Assembly: GCF_023898315.1 (NCBI RefSeq)
Contig: NC_064622.1
Location: 274,341,503-274,405,502 of the forward strand
Length of the DNA stretch: 64,000 nucleotides
Reading direction: 5' to 3'
DNA from: Schistocerca nitens
Lineage: Eukaryota; Arthropoda; Insecta; Orthoptera; Acrididae
Shown: in pieces, positions 20,529-33,441 of the stretch
Numbering within the stretch: position 1 is the first letter of the stretch
Layout: each line of letters begins with the position of its first letter
The notes under the pieces: generated by a model
Seen by the model: the letters and a program-made list of their open reading frames with translations, nothing else
Databases searched by the model: none
Told to the model about the DNA's origin: nothing
Position numbers and translations under genes: made by a program

Positions 20529-21925
20529 CACTACTGGCCATTAAAATTGCTACACCACGAAGATGACGTGCTACAGACGCGAAATTTAACCGACAGGAAG
20601 AAGATGCTGTGATATGCAAATGATTAGCTTTTCAGAGCATTCACACAAGGTTGGCGCCGGTGGCGACGCTTACAACATGCTGACATGAGGAATGTTTCCA
20701 ACCGATTTCTCATACACAAACAGCAGTTGACCGGCGTTGCCTGGTGAAACGTTGTTGTGATGCCTCGTGTAAGGAAGAGAAATGCGTACCATCACGTTTC
20801 CGACTTTGATAAAGGTCGGATTGTAGCCTATCGCGATTGCGGTTTATCGTATCGCGACATTGCTGCCCGCGTTAGTCGACATCCAATGACTGTTAGCAGA
20901 ATATGGAATCGGTGGGATCAGGAGGGTAATGCGGAACGCCGTGCTGGATCCCAACGGCCTCGTATCACTAGCAGTCGAGTTGACAGGCATCTTATCTGCA
21001 TGGCTGTAATGGATCGTGCAGCCACGTCTCGATCCCTGAGTCAACAGATGGGGACGTTTGCAAGACAACAACCATCTGCACGAACAGTTCGACGACATTT
21101 GCACCAGCATGGACTATCAGCTCGGAGACCATGGCTGCGGTTACTCTTGACGCTGCATCACAGACAGGAGCGCCTGCGGTGGTGTACTCAACGACGAACC
21201 TGGGTGCACGAATGGCAAAACGTCATTTTCTCGGATGAATCCAGGTTCTGTTTACAGCATCATGATGGTCGCATCCGTGTTTGGCGACATCGCGGTGAAC
21301 GCACATTGGAAGCGTGTATTCGTCATCGCCGTACTAGCGGTTCACCCGGCGTGATGGTATGGGATGCCATTGGTTACACGTCTCGGTCACCTCTTGTTCG
21401 CATTGACGGCACTTTGAACAGTGGACGTTACATTTCAGATGTGTTACGACCCGTGGCACTACCCTTCATTCGATCCCTGCGATACCCTACATTACAGCAG
21501 GATAATGCACAACGCATGTTGCAGGTCCTGTACGGGCCTTTCTGGATACAGAAAATATTCGACTGCTGCCCTGGCCAGCACATTCTCCAGATCTCTCACC
21601 AATTGAAAACGTCTGGTCAATAGTGGCCGTGCAACTGGCTCGTCACAATACGCCAGTCACTACTCTGTGGTATCGTGTTGAAGCTGCATGGGCAACTGTA
21701 CCTGTACACGCCATCCAAGCTGTGTTTGACTCGATGCCCAGGCGTATCAAGGCCGTTATTACGGCCAGAGGTGGTTGTTCTGGGTACTGATTTCTCAGGA
21801 CCTATGCACCCAAATTGCGTAAAAATGTAATCACATGTCAGTTCTAGTATAATATATTTGTCCAATGAATACCCGTTTATAATCTGCATTTCTTCTTGGT
21901 GTAGCATTTTTAATGGCCAGTAGCG
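20529..21925 (+). mobile_element. Tc1-A transposon, copy 2
   Basis: Inverted termini cactactggccattaaaatt / aatggccagtagcg with TA at 20527-20528 and 21926-21927. It is 1.4 kb, on the plus strand, and inserted in Tc1-D. It is the best-preserved Tc1-A end to end in this window. Confidence 0.94.
20760..21790 (+). pseudogene. Tc1-A transposase, copy 2 (DD34E)
   Basis: ATG at 20760 gives MPRVRKRNAYHHVSDFDKGR (a GTG just upstream is in frame but is not the likely start). HTH segments follow, then IFSDESRFCLQHHDGRIRVW, GVMVWDAIGYTSRSP and QQDNAQ. A small deletion at about 21510 shifts the frame; the rest of the DDE core and the C-terminus (MPRRIKAVITARGGCSGY, stop at 21788) are read in another frame. 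Of the four copies this one keeps the longest single frame, 288 codons. Confidence 0.92.
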
Positions 21926-22718
21926 TAATTGACGTTTTGAAGCATTTTTTGTCCTTCCACACCTTTGTTCAAAGACTAGCAGTAACCAGAGTAGGAACTT
22001 ACCGTCACATGCAAGGGTTGTCGTTGACACCACAACTCAAATGACCGCATTTGGGATAGTGCTGTGTTTGAGGAATCATGGACTGCTGATGAAGGACGTC
22101 ACATTCTGTTCAGTGATGAGCTGTGGTTCTACACTGCCCTGGATGACCATAGTTGGCTAGCATGGCAGTGACCCAACAAGACGTCCCATTCCTCCAGTTT
22201 TGTGAAAGGGCACAGTGGTGTTACTTCTGGCTTCGTGATGTAAGGAACCTTTGAGTATGACTTCATGCTGTAGCTGGTACTTACAGAAGGAAGTCTGACC
22301 GCACAAAAATACATCATGAACGTCCTGCATCTTCATGTGTTTCCTCTCATGCAACAGTATCGTGGTGCCATTTCTCAACGGGACAGTGCTCGTCCACACA
22401 TGTAAATTTCCTTTATGAACTGTCTGCATGATTTTGAGACCAATGTATACATGAACTCTGACCCTGTGCCAGTATCGGAAATAACAAGTACCATTTACAA
22501 CAGTTGTTAGCTAGTTTACCCCAGGAGAGGATGCAATTGATTTCCTGCACACTTCCCAACCAAATCAGTGCATGCATCCAGACCAGAAGCGGCACAATAC
22601 AATAATGATATTATTAAGTTCTTTGTAAATGTGACTCGACACTGATATCATTGAAACGACATCATACACTGTCTCAAGTTGTGAAGTTTATGGGTATTTT
22701 ATTTTTTGTCAAGATGTG

Positions 22719-23513
22719 TATTTTATTACTATCATAATTATAGCAGCAGGCAACTATGCCCCCCTCATCCTCAGAACCGAACCCAGGATCAGCGTCTCAG
22801 AGGAAGGTAAGGTCTTTCCAAGAGGACAATGCTTACCACTGTGGCATTGAAATCATTCTTTGGACTGATAATAGCTTCACCTTCTTTGTTACCTTAATAC
22901 TGACCGACTAAGGACAAACACCAACTACAGTCCCTCTTCTTCCTTTGCGGTTTTCTATTTTTGTACCACTTCATCTTCTTCCCACGTAGTCATTTCCTCT
23001 TGAAGCATCCCCAACTCTCTTGTGGTTCCCTTTTTAGGTACTCCACGTCGACGTCTGCTCGTAGATACGTATCGTCGATAGGTTTTCCGGCTTTACTTCC
23101 CGACGTGACAGCGACGACTCTCCGATGAGGTGCGGGCCTTATGTTTTGCTATTACTGCGAGTCTTGTAAATATCGCTTTTATATAGTAATTCTCCCCTTT
23201 TATGATTACGACAGCCTGCGCCACCTTTCGGAGGGAGTGGGGACGTCAAAGAGTCACAAAAGTCCATATTAAGCAGTCCGTAAAACACGTAAACGTTCAC
23301 TTCAGTTAGCGTTTTAGTTAATGCCTACGCTTTCCGCTACTTAGTGCTCTCTTTCTCACCTGACATATTATTCTAAATACAAACAAGAGTGATGAAAATT
23401 TCGAACTTAACCACAGGGTAATTTTTTATGAGTGAGCTGTGTATGAAGCAAAAGCATATTGCAGGGATTTCACCGTACTGTTGAATACTGAAGCCACTGG
23501 AGGTATTAATTAG
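22719..23513. other. Unassigned interval
   Basis: Nothing recognisable on either strand: no domain, repeat terminus or splice-supported exon. Confidence 0.3.
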
Positions 23514-23747
23514 TCAGTCTTCTGGTAATGTCTTAGCTTCTTCCTTATCAGAATCAGAGAAATACATTTCAGTGCTAGAAGTGTCACCTGCTACGTTGAT
23601 AACGAGCCTATCAACAACAGAATCCATGAAGCCAGCCAGGCGCGGCATTTTATCTTCTTCTTTTATGACGAGCCGTTCTATATCCCGCCAGAGTTTGGCA
23701 GTGACACGTAGAAAACCTGCATGCATTAGTTCTAGTATGTTTAGCAA
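23514..23747 (-). pseudogene. Possible transposase C-terminal tail
   Basis: A 77-codon minus-strand frame reads LRVTAKLWRDIERLVIKEED, then DRLVINVAGDTSSTEMYFSD with an acidic SDSDKEE end. Tails of this kind, a short helical domain and then VIN-DTSS and an acidic stretch, occur at the C-terminus of some Tc1/mariner-type DDE transposases. Nothing upstream supports a catalytic domain, so the call is weak. A host-gene fragment cannot be excluded. Confidence 0.3.
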
Positions 23748-23760
23748 CTTAGTCTCGTGA

Positions 23761-24255
23761 CTTCTAAGCCCAAATCCCGTAACTTGGCTCCAGATCAGTT
23801 CTGTTCATATTGTAATGGTATAGTGGCAAATGTAAAAATGCAGCATTTTCATGGTGTGCTCGATGCTATTAAAATGATTGTTTTTCGTGTTTCTACAATA
23901 CTTATCTATATCTGTGGTATAAAACGATGGACATAGTCCATTTTCATTTCTGCCTTAAAAATTTAAATTATGTTTCCTTGATTTAAGCAACTTTATTACC
24001 AGTATTTCATAAAAATCGATAATTAAGAATTTTCATTTCAAATGAAAACGAATTTCGCGCCCGATATGTAATTAGAAACAAGAACACATCCATTATTTAC
24101 AAAAAATGATTATGAATTTTGCAACTACGAGAGGTAGGTATTTCAAATTGAACGAGGAAAAAGCAATGACTAATACGAGATTTGAACCAGCAAACCATTA
24201 ACTGCAATAGATTTTGCGTTAACTACGCTAGCGGTTCCTCTACACGTCCCGGACA
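23761..24255. other. Unassigned AT-rich interval
   Basis: No supported gene or repeat boundary. Confidence 0.3.
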
Positions 24256-24257
24256 TA

Positions 24258-25664
24258 CACTACTGGCCATTAAAATTGCTACACCAAGAAGAATGCAGAT
24301 GATAAACGGGTATTCATTGGACAAATATATTATACTAGAACTGACGCGTGATTACATTTTCACGCAATTTGGGTGCTTAGATTCTGAGAAATCAGTACCC
24401 AGAACAACCACCTCTGGCCGTAATAACGGCCTTGATACGCCTGGGCATTGAGTCAAACAGAGTTTGGATGGCGTGTACCAGTACGGCTGCCCGTGCAGCT
24501 TCAACACGATACCACAGTTCATCAAGAGTAGTGACTGGCGTATTGTGAAGAGCTAGTTGCTCGGCCACCATTGACCAGACGTTTTCAATTGGTGAGAGAT
24601 CTGGAGAATGTGCTGGCCAGGGCAGCAGTCGAACATTTTCTGTGTCCAGAAAGGACCTTACACGACCTGCAACATGTGGTTGTGCATTATCCTGCTCAAA
24701 TGTAGGGTTTCGCAGGGATCGAATGAAGGGTAGAGTCACGGGTCGTAACACATCTGAAATGTAACGTCCACTGTTCAAAGTGCCGTCAGTGTGAACAAGA
24801 GGTGACCGAGACGTGTAACCAATGGCACCCCATACCATCACGCCGGGTGATACGCCAGTATGGCGATGACGAATACACACTTCCAATGTGCGTTCACCGC
24901 GATGTCGCCAAACACGGATGTGACCATCATGATGCTGTAAACTGAACCTGGATTCATCCAAAAAAAATGACGTTTTGCCATTCGTGCACCCAGGTTCGTC
25001 GTTGAGTACACCATCGCAGGCGCTCCTGTTTGTGATGCAGCGTCAAGGATACCCGCAGCCACGGTCTCCGAGCTGATAGTCCATGCTGCTGCAAACGTCG
25101 TCGAACTGTTCGTGCAGATGGTTGTTGTCTTGCAAACGTCCCCATCTGTTGACTCAGGGATCGAGACGTGGCTGCCCGATCCGTTACAGCCATGCGGATA
25201 AGATGCCTGTCATCTCGACCGCTAGTGATACGGGGCCGTTGGGACCCAGCACGGCGTTCCGTATTACCCTCCTGAACCCACCGATTACATATCCTGCTAA
25301 CAGTCATTGGATCTCGACCAACGCGAGCAGCAATGTCGCGATACGATAAACCGCAATCGCGATAGGCTACAATCCGACCTTTAGCAATGTCGGAAATGTG
25401 ATGGTATGCATTTCTCCTCCGTACACGAGGCATCACAACAACGTTTCACCAGGCAACGCCGGTCAACTGCTGTTTGTGTATGAGAAATCGGTTGGAAACT
25501 TTCCTCATGTCAGCACGTTTCAGTTGTCGCCACCGGCGCCAACCTTGTGTGAATGCCCTGAAAAGGTAATCATTTGCATATCACAGCATCTTCTTCCTGT
25601 CGGTTAAATTTCGCGTCTGTAGCACGTCACCTTCGTGGTGTAGCAATTTTAATGGCCAGTAGTG
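24258..25664 (-). mobile_element. Tc1-A transposon, copy 3
   Basis: Inverted termini as in the other Tc1-A copies, with TA at 24256-24257 and 25665-25666; 1407 bp. It lacks the SINE present in copy 1 and so gives the empty site for that insertion. Confidence 0.95.
24392..25433 (-). pseudogene. Tc1-A transposase, copy 3 (DD34E)
   Basis: Minus strand, ATG at 25433. The N-terminal part is read to WQNVIFFG at 24954. A frameshift in an A-rich run near 24961 interrupts the first catalytic Asp motif, which resumes as DESRFSLQHHDGHIRVW. The remainder is open to GGCSGY and the stop at 24392, including QDNAQPH and HSPDLSPIENVWS. Asp-to-Glu spacing is 34 residues. One frameshift separates it from a full reading. 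Confidence 0.93.
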
Positions 25665-25666
25665 TA

Positions 25667-26050
25667 TTTTTGACTCAACAGATTTCTAATACACTCGCTC
25701 GGAAAACTTCAAAGCGAACTATCTCCATAATTTTATGAAAAACATTAAGAACAACCTACTTCTCGGCACTTTTTAACCGTGTTTCACTAAAGAGCAGGAA
25801 GCAGCCTCAACCATTTTCGTATAGCGTATCAACAGTGCGAGAGTCGGAGTACAACGGTGCAGAGGCTATGACTAAACGATTTTTGAAATGAAAACTGTAT
25901 AGGTAATGTGTAATTGAGACAAGCTGTTAATAAATTTGAATATCTTGGAAGTTTTATTTAACGTTACTTAGTAACAAGGTATATCTAATACTTAAGTAGG
26001 CGAAATAACACCAGTGTTCATGTGCTACGGCTCTTGACCAATCATGGCGT
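25667..26050. other. Unassigned interval
   Basis: AT-rich; no recognisable feature. Confidence 0.3.
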
Positions 26051-27150
26051 TTGTGTTTGTTTATATCACGTTTATTCTTATGATGGACGGATTATAGTTC
26101 TTGTGTAAGCACACTGTAGTGAGAATGCTTACTATAACAGAGAGAGCGTGTTTAGAGGAAGAGGTTTTCTGTGCAGAAAGAATCTTTACGGAGCATGTGA
26201 GGCGGCAATTTTGATTGTGTTTCATTACATTGAGGTGTCCATAATGTGACACTGTACGTGATTTAATTCGCAAATACCAGACAACAGGTTCAGTTCATGA
26301 TGCACCACAAATTGGTGAGTTCACTATTTTAACAAAACGGAAGTTTGACGACATTTCGGGCATCATGTTACGGAGTCCAACAATTCACTGAGGAGATTAT
26401 TGTAAGAGGCTAAAGTCTCTCGTATGACAGCACATAAACGCCATAACCAAACAACTGGGGATGAATCTGTATAAAATTACTGCGGTGCAGCAATTAGATT
26501 GTTTTGACCACGCGAAACAAATAGTGTATTGTGAGTGGTTTCAGCGATTTATTAACAGACATGGTGCTGCTCTTTTAGATGGAATCTTTTTCACTGATGA
26601 GACTTACTGTCACCTACCTGGCTACACTAATTCCCAAAATTCATGAAAAGATCCACGTACCTTACGAGAAACGCCATTGCACGAAGAGAAAATCGGAGAG
26701 TGAGTTGCCATAACACGATCGCGAATCACGGGGCCAATCTTTTTCGATAATACCGTTACTTCGAATGTCTATTGTTCCCAAATAATTTATCCATTTAGTG
26801 CCCTGCTGGATGAAAATGGTATCAGTCATTCATTTTTTCAACAAGACAACGCTACTGCTCATATGGTATACCAATCCCTACGATTTTTAGAGGAAAGTTT
26901 TGGAGACAGATTACAAAATATCTCTGGCGCCTGCATTCACCAGATCTGTCTCCGCCCGGCTATTTTCTTTGGTGTGCGCCTAAAACATTGGTGTATCGGA
27001 TTAACTCAAAGGCAACAGATGAACTGAAGACAGCAATGACTGATTATCTGCACTCGATTGTACTGGTAAAGGTGTTTGCAAATAAACGTAAACGTGTTAA
27101 ACTGTGCCTCCTAGAAAGCGGAAAACGTTTCCAGCACCTACTGTGATGTT
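26051..27150 (+). pseudogene. Tc1/mariner-superfamily transposase relic, unclassified
   Basis: Plus-strand decayed transposase. A frame at 26461-26646 has FDHAKQIVYCEWFQRFINRH and FFTDETYCHLPGYTNSQNS, the first catalytic Asp region. Further on come GPIFFDNTVTS, SFFQQDNATAHMVYQSLRFL (second Asp) and FTRSVSARLF, a shifted relic of the PPRSPDLSPPDYFLWG motif. This motif set belongs to an insect IS630-like group distinct from Tc1-A to Tc1-G. Multiple frameshifts. Terminal repeats were not identified. Confidence 0.75.
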
Positions 27151-27660
27151 GGTGAGTACAGTTTATTTAATTGTAAGTAATATAATTAATTAATTTTATT
27201 GTTTTAATTGTAACAATGTTGATACGATCCGCCAGCATAGCTGCAGCCACTAGCAGTGAATGCCGGCCCTAGCTTGTACAGCGACATGAACTTACTGCCA
27301 AATTTATGCACCCCGCAAGGCGAGCCATGCGGAGCTCATGGCTTCAGAAAGGCTTTCCGGACACACTGTATTTTGTTTCATTTTTCAGGATATGCATTTG
27401 TTGCTGTAGATGTATTTAAATTTACTAACTCGCCCTGTTTTACCTTTTTGTGTTTATATGTATTTTCGTGCATTTCTTATATTTGTCACGAATTTCTTTT
27501 TTTAATCTGAAAGTATTACAAAATCGTCTGAAAATTCCAGCAATTTATTTTCATTTCCTTCCCATAGTTATTGGTTCAACTTTGACTTTTTAGTTCCAAG
27601 ACAAAGGGGGACAATAAGATTGGAAGACAAAATATTAAGTGTTTGAATTAAAGAAGGGTG
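27151..27660. other. Unassigned interval
   Basis: T-rich interval without a recognisable gene or repeat end. Confidence 0.3.
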
Positions 27661-28636
27661 TGAGACAGGAATGCAGTCTGTCACCCTTACAGTTCGGTTT
27701 ACACATAGAAGAAACAATGACGAAAATACAACGAAGGTTCAAGAGTGGAATTAAAATTCAGAGTGAAAGATGTCAATAAGATTCGCTGATGACATCACCC
27801 TTTCAGTTCGGTTTACACATTTAGAAGAAACAATGACTAAAATACAACAAAGGTTCAAGTGTGGAATTAAAATTCAGAGTGAAAGATGTCAATTATAAGA
27901 TACGCTGATGACATTGTTATACTCAGTGAAGATGAATTACAGAATCTGTTGAATTGGATGAACAGCTTAATGAATACATAATATGGACTGAGAGTAAACC
28001 GAAGGAAAACGAAAGCAATGAGAAGTAGCAGAAATGAGAATAGCGAGAAGCTTTACATCAAAATTCATGATTAAAAAGTAGGTGAAGTTAAGGAATTCTG
28101 CTACCTGAGAAGCAAAATAACCACGACGCCCGAAGCAAGGAGGACGTAAATAGAAGACTAGTACAAGCAAAGAGGGCGTTCCTGGCAAAAAGAAATCAAA
28201 CAGTACCAAACATAAGCCTTAATTTTAGGAAGAAATTTCTGAGACTGTTTGTTTGGAGCACAGCATTGTATGGTTGTGAATCATGGAAGGTGGGAAAACT
28301 GGAACAGACGAGAATCATGGTGCTGAGATGTTGAAAATTAGGTTGACTGATGAGGTACGGATAGAGGAGGTTCTCCACAGACTCAGAAGAATTGGACATA
28401 TTGAAAACACTGACAAGAAGAAAGTGGCAGGATGCTAGGACATGTGTTACCCAAGGAATAACTTCCATGGTACTAAAGGGAGTTGTAGAGGGTTAAAACT
28501 ACAGAAGAATATATAGATAGGAATTGCGCTAGAAATAGTTGAGGCTGTGGGACACAAGAGTTACTCTGAAATGAATAGGTTGGCACAGGAGATGAATTCG
28601 TGATGGGCAGCATCAAGACAGTCAGAAGACTGATAG
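27661..28636 (+). mobile_element. RTE-c LINE relic with an internal tandem duplication
   Basis: 5'-truncated non-LTR element. Plus-strand text reads IRYADDIVILSEDELQNLLN (catalytic YADD), then EVKEFCYLRSKIT, NRRLVQAKRAFLAKRNQT and FVWSTALYGCESW, the same order as RTE-a but well diverged. A 114-bp block is repeated in tandem (about 27681-27794 and 27795-27908), both copies ending at the YADD region. Many indels in the C-terminal third. Confidence 0.82.
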
Positions 28637-31600
28637 CTGTTTATTTATTTATTTAGTCCAAGAATCATTTTAGTACATTGTTTCAGCACATGATATAGGA
28701 CAATGGTAAACATAATTTACGATTACAGTATTCATTGTGACTACATGGTCAACACAATAAAATTGCACAATAATGTAAATTTACAAATTGACATAATACA
28801 TTGCTTCTATGTACGATAACAGAGTTTAACGAGGCTACGTTATAAACACAAAGTAAATTTTAGTGTTAAGTTATGTAATATATAATTAACATTATTTACT
28901 AAATGACACTTACTTATTATGATGTTCAAGAAATTTTGAGACAGACTAGAAGCAGTGGCCAAGCAAGAATATTTTCAGCTTTACCTTAAAAGTATTTAAC
29001 ATTAGCAGGCATTTTAAGTTAGAAGGCATACGGTTATATCACAACTCAAGCATGACAAACTCCTGTCTTGCATAAGTTTGTGTTTACTGTGTTTTGTGTA
29101 GGTTCAGCTTCTACCTAGTTTCATATGTATGTGTATAATAGTTACATTTGACCATTTTTTTCTTTTTTTGAGATGCTCCCTATACTTCATATATATGCAG
29201 ACAAGGCAGTAGCAATATCTTCAACCTTCTAAAAAGGGGTCTACAGGTGTCCCTGTATTTAACTTTCATTCTCACACTATCATTTTCTGCATTTTAAAAG
29301 TTTTTTTAGAAACTGTGGAATTCCCAAAAACATTTTCTATATGTCAGTAATAACTGTATATTGCCATGATACATTGTCACCACCGATGAGCATCTTGTAT
29401 ACTGAGTGGAAGTCATTACAGCATATTTATTTCATTTGTTTGTTTATTTATTCATATAAATCTCTTTTTCAGTACATATATCGTACACATTACATTGGAC
29501 AGAAAACCTCTTTAGCTATTGATTTTACAAATATCAACATACACCATTTAATTTTTTATAACAAACTGGACCTATAAAGTTAATAATTGCAAATTTTATT
29601 AAATACTGTATATCTGTAACTTATTTCTACAATTAAAAATATGACTTACATATGTTCTTGCATAAGATACTGTGAATACGTTAGTGTATTCAGTTTTTTG
29701 TTTAGATTGGTAAGGTACATTCCCCACTACAAATCCTCCTGAATATGTACACCTAAAAATTTTGTATGATTGTCATTTGAAACATTATTTTCTTCAATAG
29801 CGAAAATACGGTTTGCAGGATAGAGGTATTGCATGGTGTGTGAAAGTTAACTGCCACAGTGTTCTTAGAATTTACAATGAGCTTATTGGTCTTGAAGTAC
29901 TGTACTAAGCTATATGTAATTGATGTTGCAGTTTCTTACAGATTTTTCTCACTGTTTGATATAATCAGAATTTAGTGTCATCTGCAAAGAGTGCTGTGGT
30001 TTCATCATGTATTTTATCAGCCAGGTCATTTACCTAAAGCAGAAATAGGACGGGTCCCAGCACTGACCATTGTGGGACTCCATACTTGGTCTTTTGCTCA
30101 TTACAGCAAAAACTAGGAATTTTTGTGTTTCACCATGTTTTCATTTTATTTCTGTAAAACGTCGACGATTATTGAGGTATAATTGGATCCACTTTCTGTA
30201 CTGGCCTCTAATACCATAATTACTTAACTTATGCTAGAGAATTTCATGATCTGTAACATCAAATCTTTAATAAGGTCGAGAAATATTCCAGACACTTGTT
30301 GCTTTTCATCCACTGCTTGTAATATTTTATCTAAAAAGACAAAGACTGTTGAGTGGGTTGACTTCCAGCTCTGAACCCACATTGTGAATCATTTATCAGC
30401 CTTTCTTTAAGAGGCCTGTTAATCCAAGGAATATTTTTCCATGGTTTAGCTGAAGCCTGATAAAACTGAAACTGACCTGTAATTAAAAATTTCACATTAG
30501 CACCGTTCTTGTGCAGAGGTGTTACTTTTGTAGTTTTAAGACTCTTTGGAAATCCACCACTCTCAGATGATGAATTCAGTGTATCTGCTAGTGACTCCAC
30601 AATAAATATTGTACTAGATTTGATGATAGCATCTCATAAGCACCCACAGATATTTATTAGGCAATCCTTTAATGATTTTCGACATCACCTGCTAGTGATC
30701 GAACGGATTGCTGTAATACAAAGAAGTCTATGGATACCAGTGACTGTATGCTGGACCCTGTTTTGATTCTACAAAGTGTGGGATTCTTCATACATATCGA
30801 TCAGAGGTGCTGAAGATGGCGTAATGTAATGCTGAAACAGGTAGCGTAAATAAAATGAAACTGGAAATTTTGACAGGTGAAGCTGCTTTGATTTCACATT
30901 TTATGTTGAACAGCCAAGGTCCCACACCCATCATGTACTCTTGCAGACTGGCTGTTCACCATGATTTTGTATTTATCAACAAATGTCCTATGTTTGAGAA
31001 ATGATGGTTTTAATGCACTAGCCACTTGTCTGGAGTCATTTAGCTTATTGTTATTCATAATCAGCTGTATATTACTGCGATTAACTGACCTTGCAACCAT
31101 TTCTCTTCTTGTAATTCCTCAGGTTGCTTTATTTTTATTCTTGGGACTACGCATTGTTTTATCATTTTCTAATTTTTTTTGTTTTGCTTTTGAAATAACT
31201 TGTGTTCGTATTTGATTGTCTCTTTCGAAAGATATAGTTAAATCAGGAGGAGGAGTAATTTGCTTGGAGTACTCATTCTATGATATACTTATCCGTTCTG
31301 TAATTGATGTGTTTGTTTTTTGAACAGAGTTAAATTTTTTGCTTCCTTGGGAAAAGAAAAATGCTTAAATGTCGTCATAAACTTATCGTATTTTTTATTT
31401 TTATCATTACAGTTGTACACACCATTCCAATTTTCACCCTGTAGGAGGAAAACAAAATATTCCTTTTTTATTTTCAAATTCCTTACAGTGCACCATTTTC
31501 CATTGAGTTTTGAGTTTCCTCCAGCATTCATTGTAAGAATTTGTGCATAAGGGTCACTAAAACCTGTCTTTACTACTTGTATGCTATAGATAGGTTTACA

Positions 31601-33300
31601 TGTATTTACCAAAATCTGGTCAATGGTAGATGCAGAAGTTATTGTTTTTCGAGATGATACAGTTCGGCTTATGTTGAATGACTGTAGTAAATTTATAATA
31701 TCATCTTCGAACTTATTCGATTTAGAGAAATCAGTATTGAAGTCACCACATGTAACTATATTTTTCTTGGAAGACTGAATTTCTTCCAAACATTCCTCCA
31801 CGTAATTATGAAACACTTTTTTGTCTTAATCTAGTGACCTGTTAGCAATCTTAAGAATTGTATTTTCCCTTGGTGATTCAACTATAGAGAGTTCTCTATC
31901 TTTCTCGCTGGGCGCATTATGGTATTTAGTTACACTATCGAACAGAGTATTTTCTTTACCATATATACAGAAACTCCCATGACTAGATATTTTTCTATAA
32001 AACATGCTCGCAAGTTTGGACCGAGGCAGATATGTTAACTCTAACATATCTTGTTTAGTCAGTGTTTGGTACACCATAAGGCAGAAATATCATTTAGATC
32101 ATTTAACATTATTTATATTTCATTAATTTATTGGACAATAATTGAACATTCAGATGGGGTATTTTAAAAGTAGGTACTGGGAATATATCGTTTCTTGCTT
32201 GACCACTTACCTCACTCTTTGTACTGTTGTCTCTAGTGGAAAACAATTCTCATTTTTCCAGGAATAGTTTTCTTGGAATCTGACTTGTGGCTTGGTTCAG
32301 TGGATGTGGGATTCTGCCTTCTTCTGCTGCCAATCTGCACTTTATTACAGTCCTTTTTCATCCATTTATCCATTAATGACGGTCTTGGTGCTGTATTTTT
32401 TGTTTTGATGTTCAGCTCAGTAAGTGTCTTGCTGTTTCGTCTTCTCTTGTTTGTTACTTTCACTTCAAGACAGTCGCTTTTTACCTGTTTGTCCTTTTGT
32501 GCATGCTTTACATCTGTACTCGTTTTTTCTATTTTCGCCGTGCGTATGAAAGAGGAAAGCCAATTGCAGATGTGAATCTTGCCTCGTTTGTCTACATGGA
32601 GTCCTTGAGCTGCATATTCGTTTCTTCCCAGTCGTTAGATTCACAGAAGACAGCCTCTTCCTACACACATTTGTAGCAACACTGATTTTATCCAACATGA
32701 CGCGATTCACAGACTTTATTTTTCCATTCAGGCCTTGGGCGTCATGTCTAACAGTTACTGGGTGAATTATTACGTTCATTTTGTGCGTGAGTTTCATTGT
32801 GCGTTCCAGAGAATCCGTCATATTCTCCTGTAATTCTTCCAAAGGTTTTCAAGTGTCTTTTGAACCAGCAGTAACGATGAAGGTATCGTTCACAGAGAAG
32901 TCATCAGTTAATTTGTCAACATTTTTTACAACTTCCCTGACTACACCACCAGGTTCAAAAATGGTTCAAATGGCTCTGAGCACTATGGGACTCAACTGCT
33001 GTGGTCATCAGTCCCCTAGAACTTAGAAATACTTAAACCTAACTAACCTAAGGAAATCACACACATCCATGCCCGAGGCAGGATTCGAACCTGCGACCGT
33101 AGAAGTCGTGCGGTTCCAGACTGTAGCGCCTTTAACCGCTCGGCCACTCCGGCCGGCACACCACCAGGTTTTACAATACTTCGCACACTTAAATTATAGC
33201 TTAATTTGTCTTGTAACATATTACCACGGATTTCTACCTTGACTATCACTAAAATAGATCCAAATGACAGATCCTATAATTACATCTGAAATGTAGTTAA
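28637..33300 (-). mobile_element. CR1-like LINE relic, long, minus strand
   Basis: 3' end with an (aaat)n tail at 28637-28655 (minus strand). RT remnants include GVPQ-SVLGPVLFLL, LFADDTKF (catalytic FADD) near 30050-29980, SQCGFRAGSQPTQQSL near 30370, and NHTKFLGVHIQ near 29765. The APE endonuclease is at 31816-31289 (VTCGDFNTDFSK, ASTIDQILVN) with an upstream piece at 32077-31826. An ORF1-like region at 33260-32233 has NDTFIVTAGS, which resembles an SGNH-type ORF1 motif. A SINE sits in ORF1 at 32956-33157. The clade is tentative, and stops are frequent. Confidence 0.8.
32956..33157 (-). mobile_element. tRNA-derived SINE inside LINE ORF1
   Basis: Main-family SINE. The 13-bp duplication acaccaccaggtt lies at 32943-32955 and 33158-33170. 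Removing it restores the minus-strand reading KPGGVVREVVKNVDKL of the LINE. The 3' end carries an extra ggttcaaaaat unit. Confidence 0.95.
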
Positions 33301-33441
33301 ATATTAAAGGTAACAAGCTTCTGGTTATCATATGTCATTTCGTCATTAGTTTCCTTGCTTTGCTATTATGATACCACTGTCTGGTGTGATTTATCCAATG
33401 TACACGCATAATTGTTTCTTCTCTTTGTGTGTCTGTTAAAG

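Larger units (their letters stand above)
20013..22718 (+). mobile_element. Tc1-D relic hosting a Tc1-A copy
   Basis: Outer ends cactgcctgacaaaaaaaag and, inverted, cacatcttgacaaaaaat, next to TA. The transposase relic before the insertion reads LTQFENGLIIGLHLAGCAVS and RPCLTTTRENRRIIHQAHRN (about 20275-20490). After it, a catalytic-half remnant runs from about 21960 to 22250. Tc1-A copy 2 (20529-21925) splits it, so Tc1-D is the older element. Confidence 0.78.

Noticed and set aside
20757..20759. GTG as transposase start
   Set aside because: The adjacent ATG at 20760 is the start shared by the other Tc1-A copies; non-ATG initiation is unnecessary.
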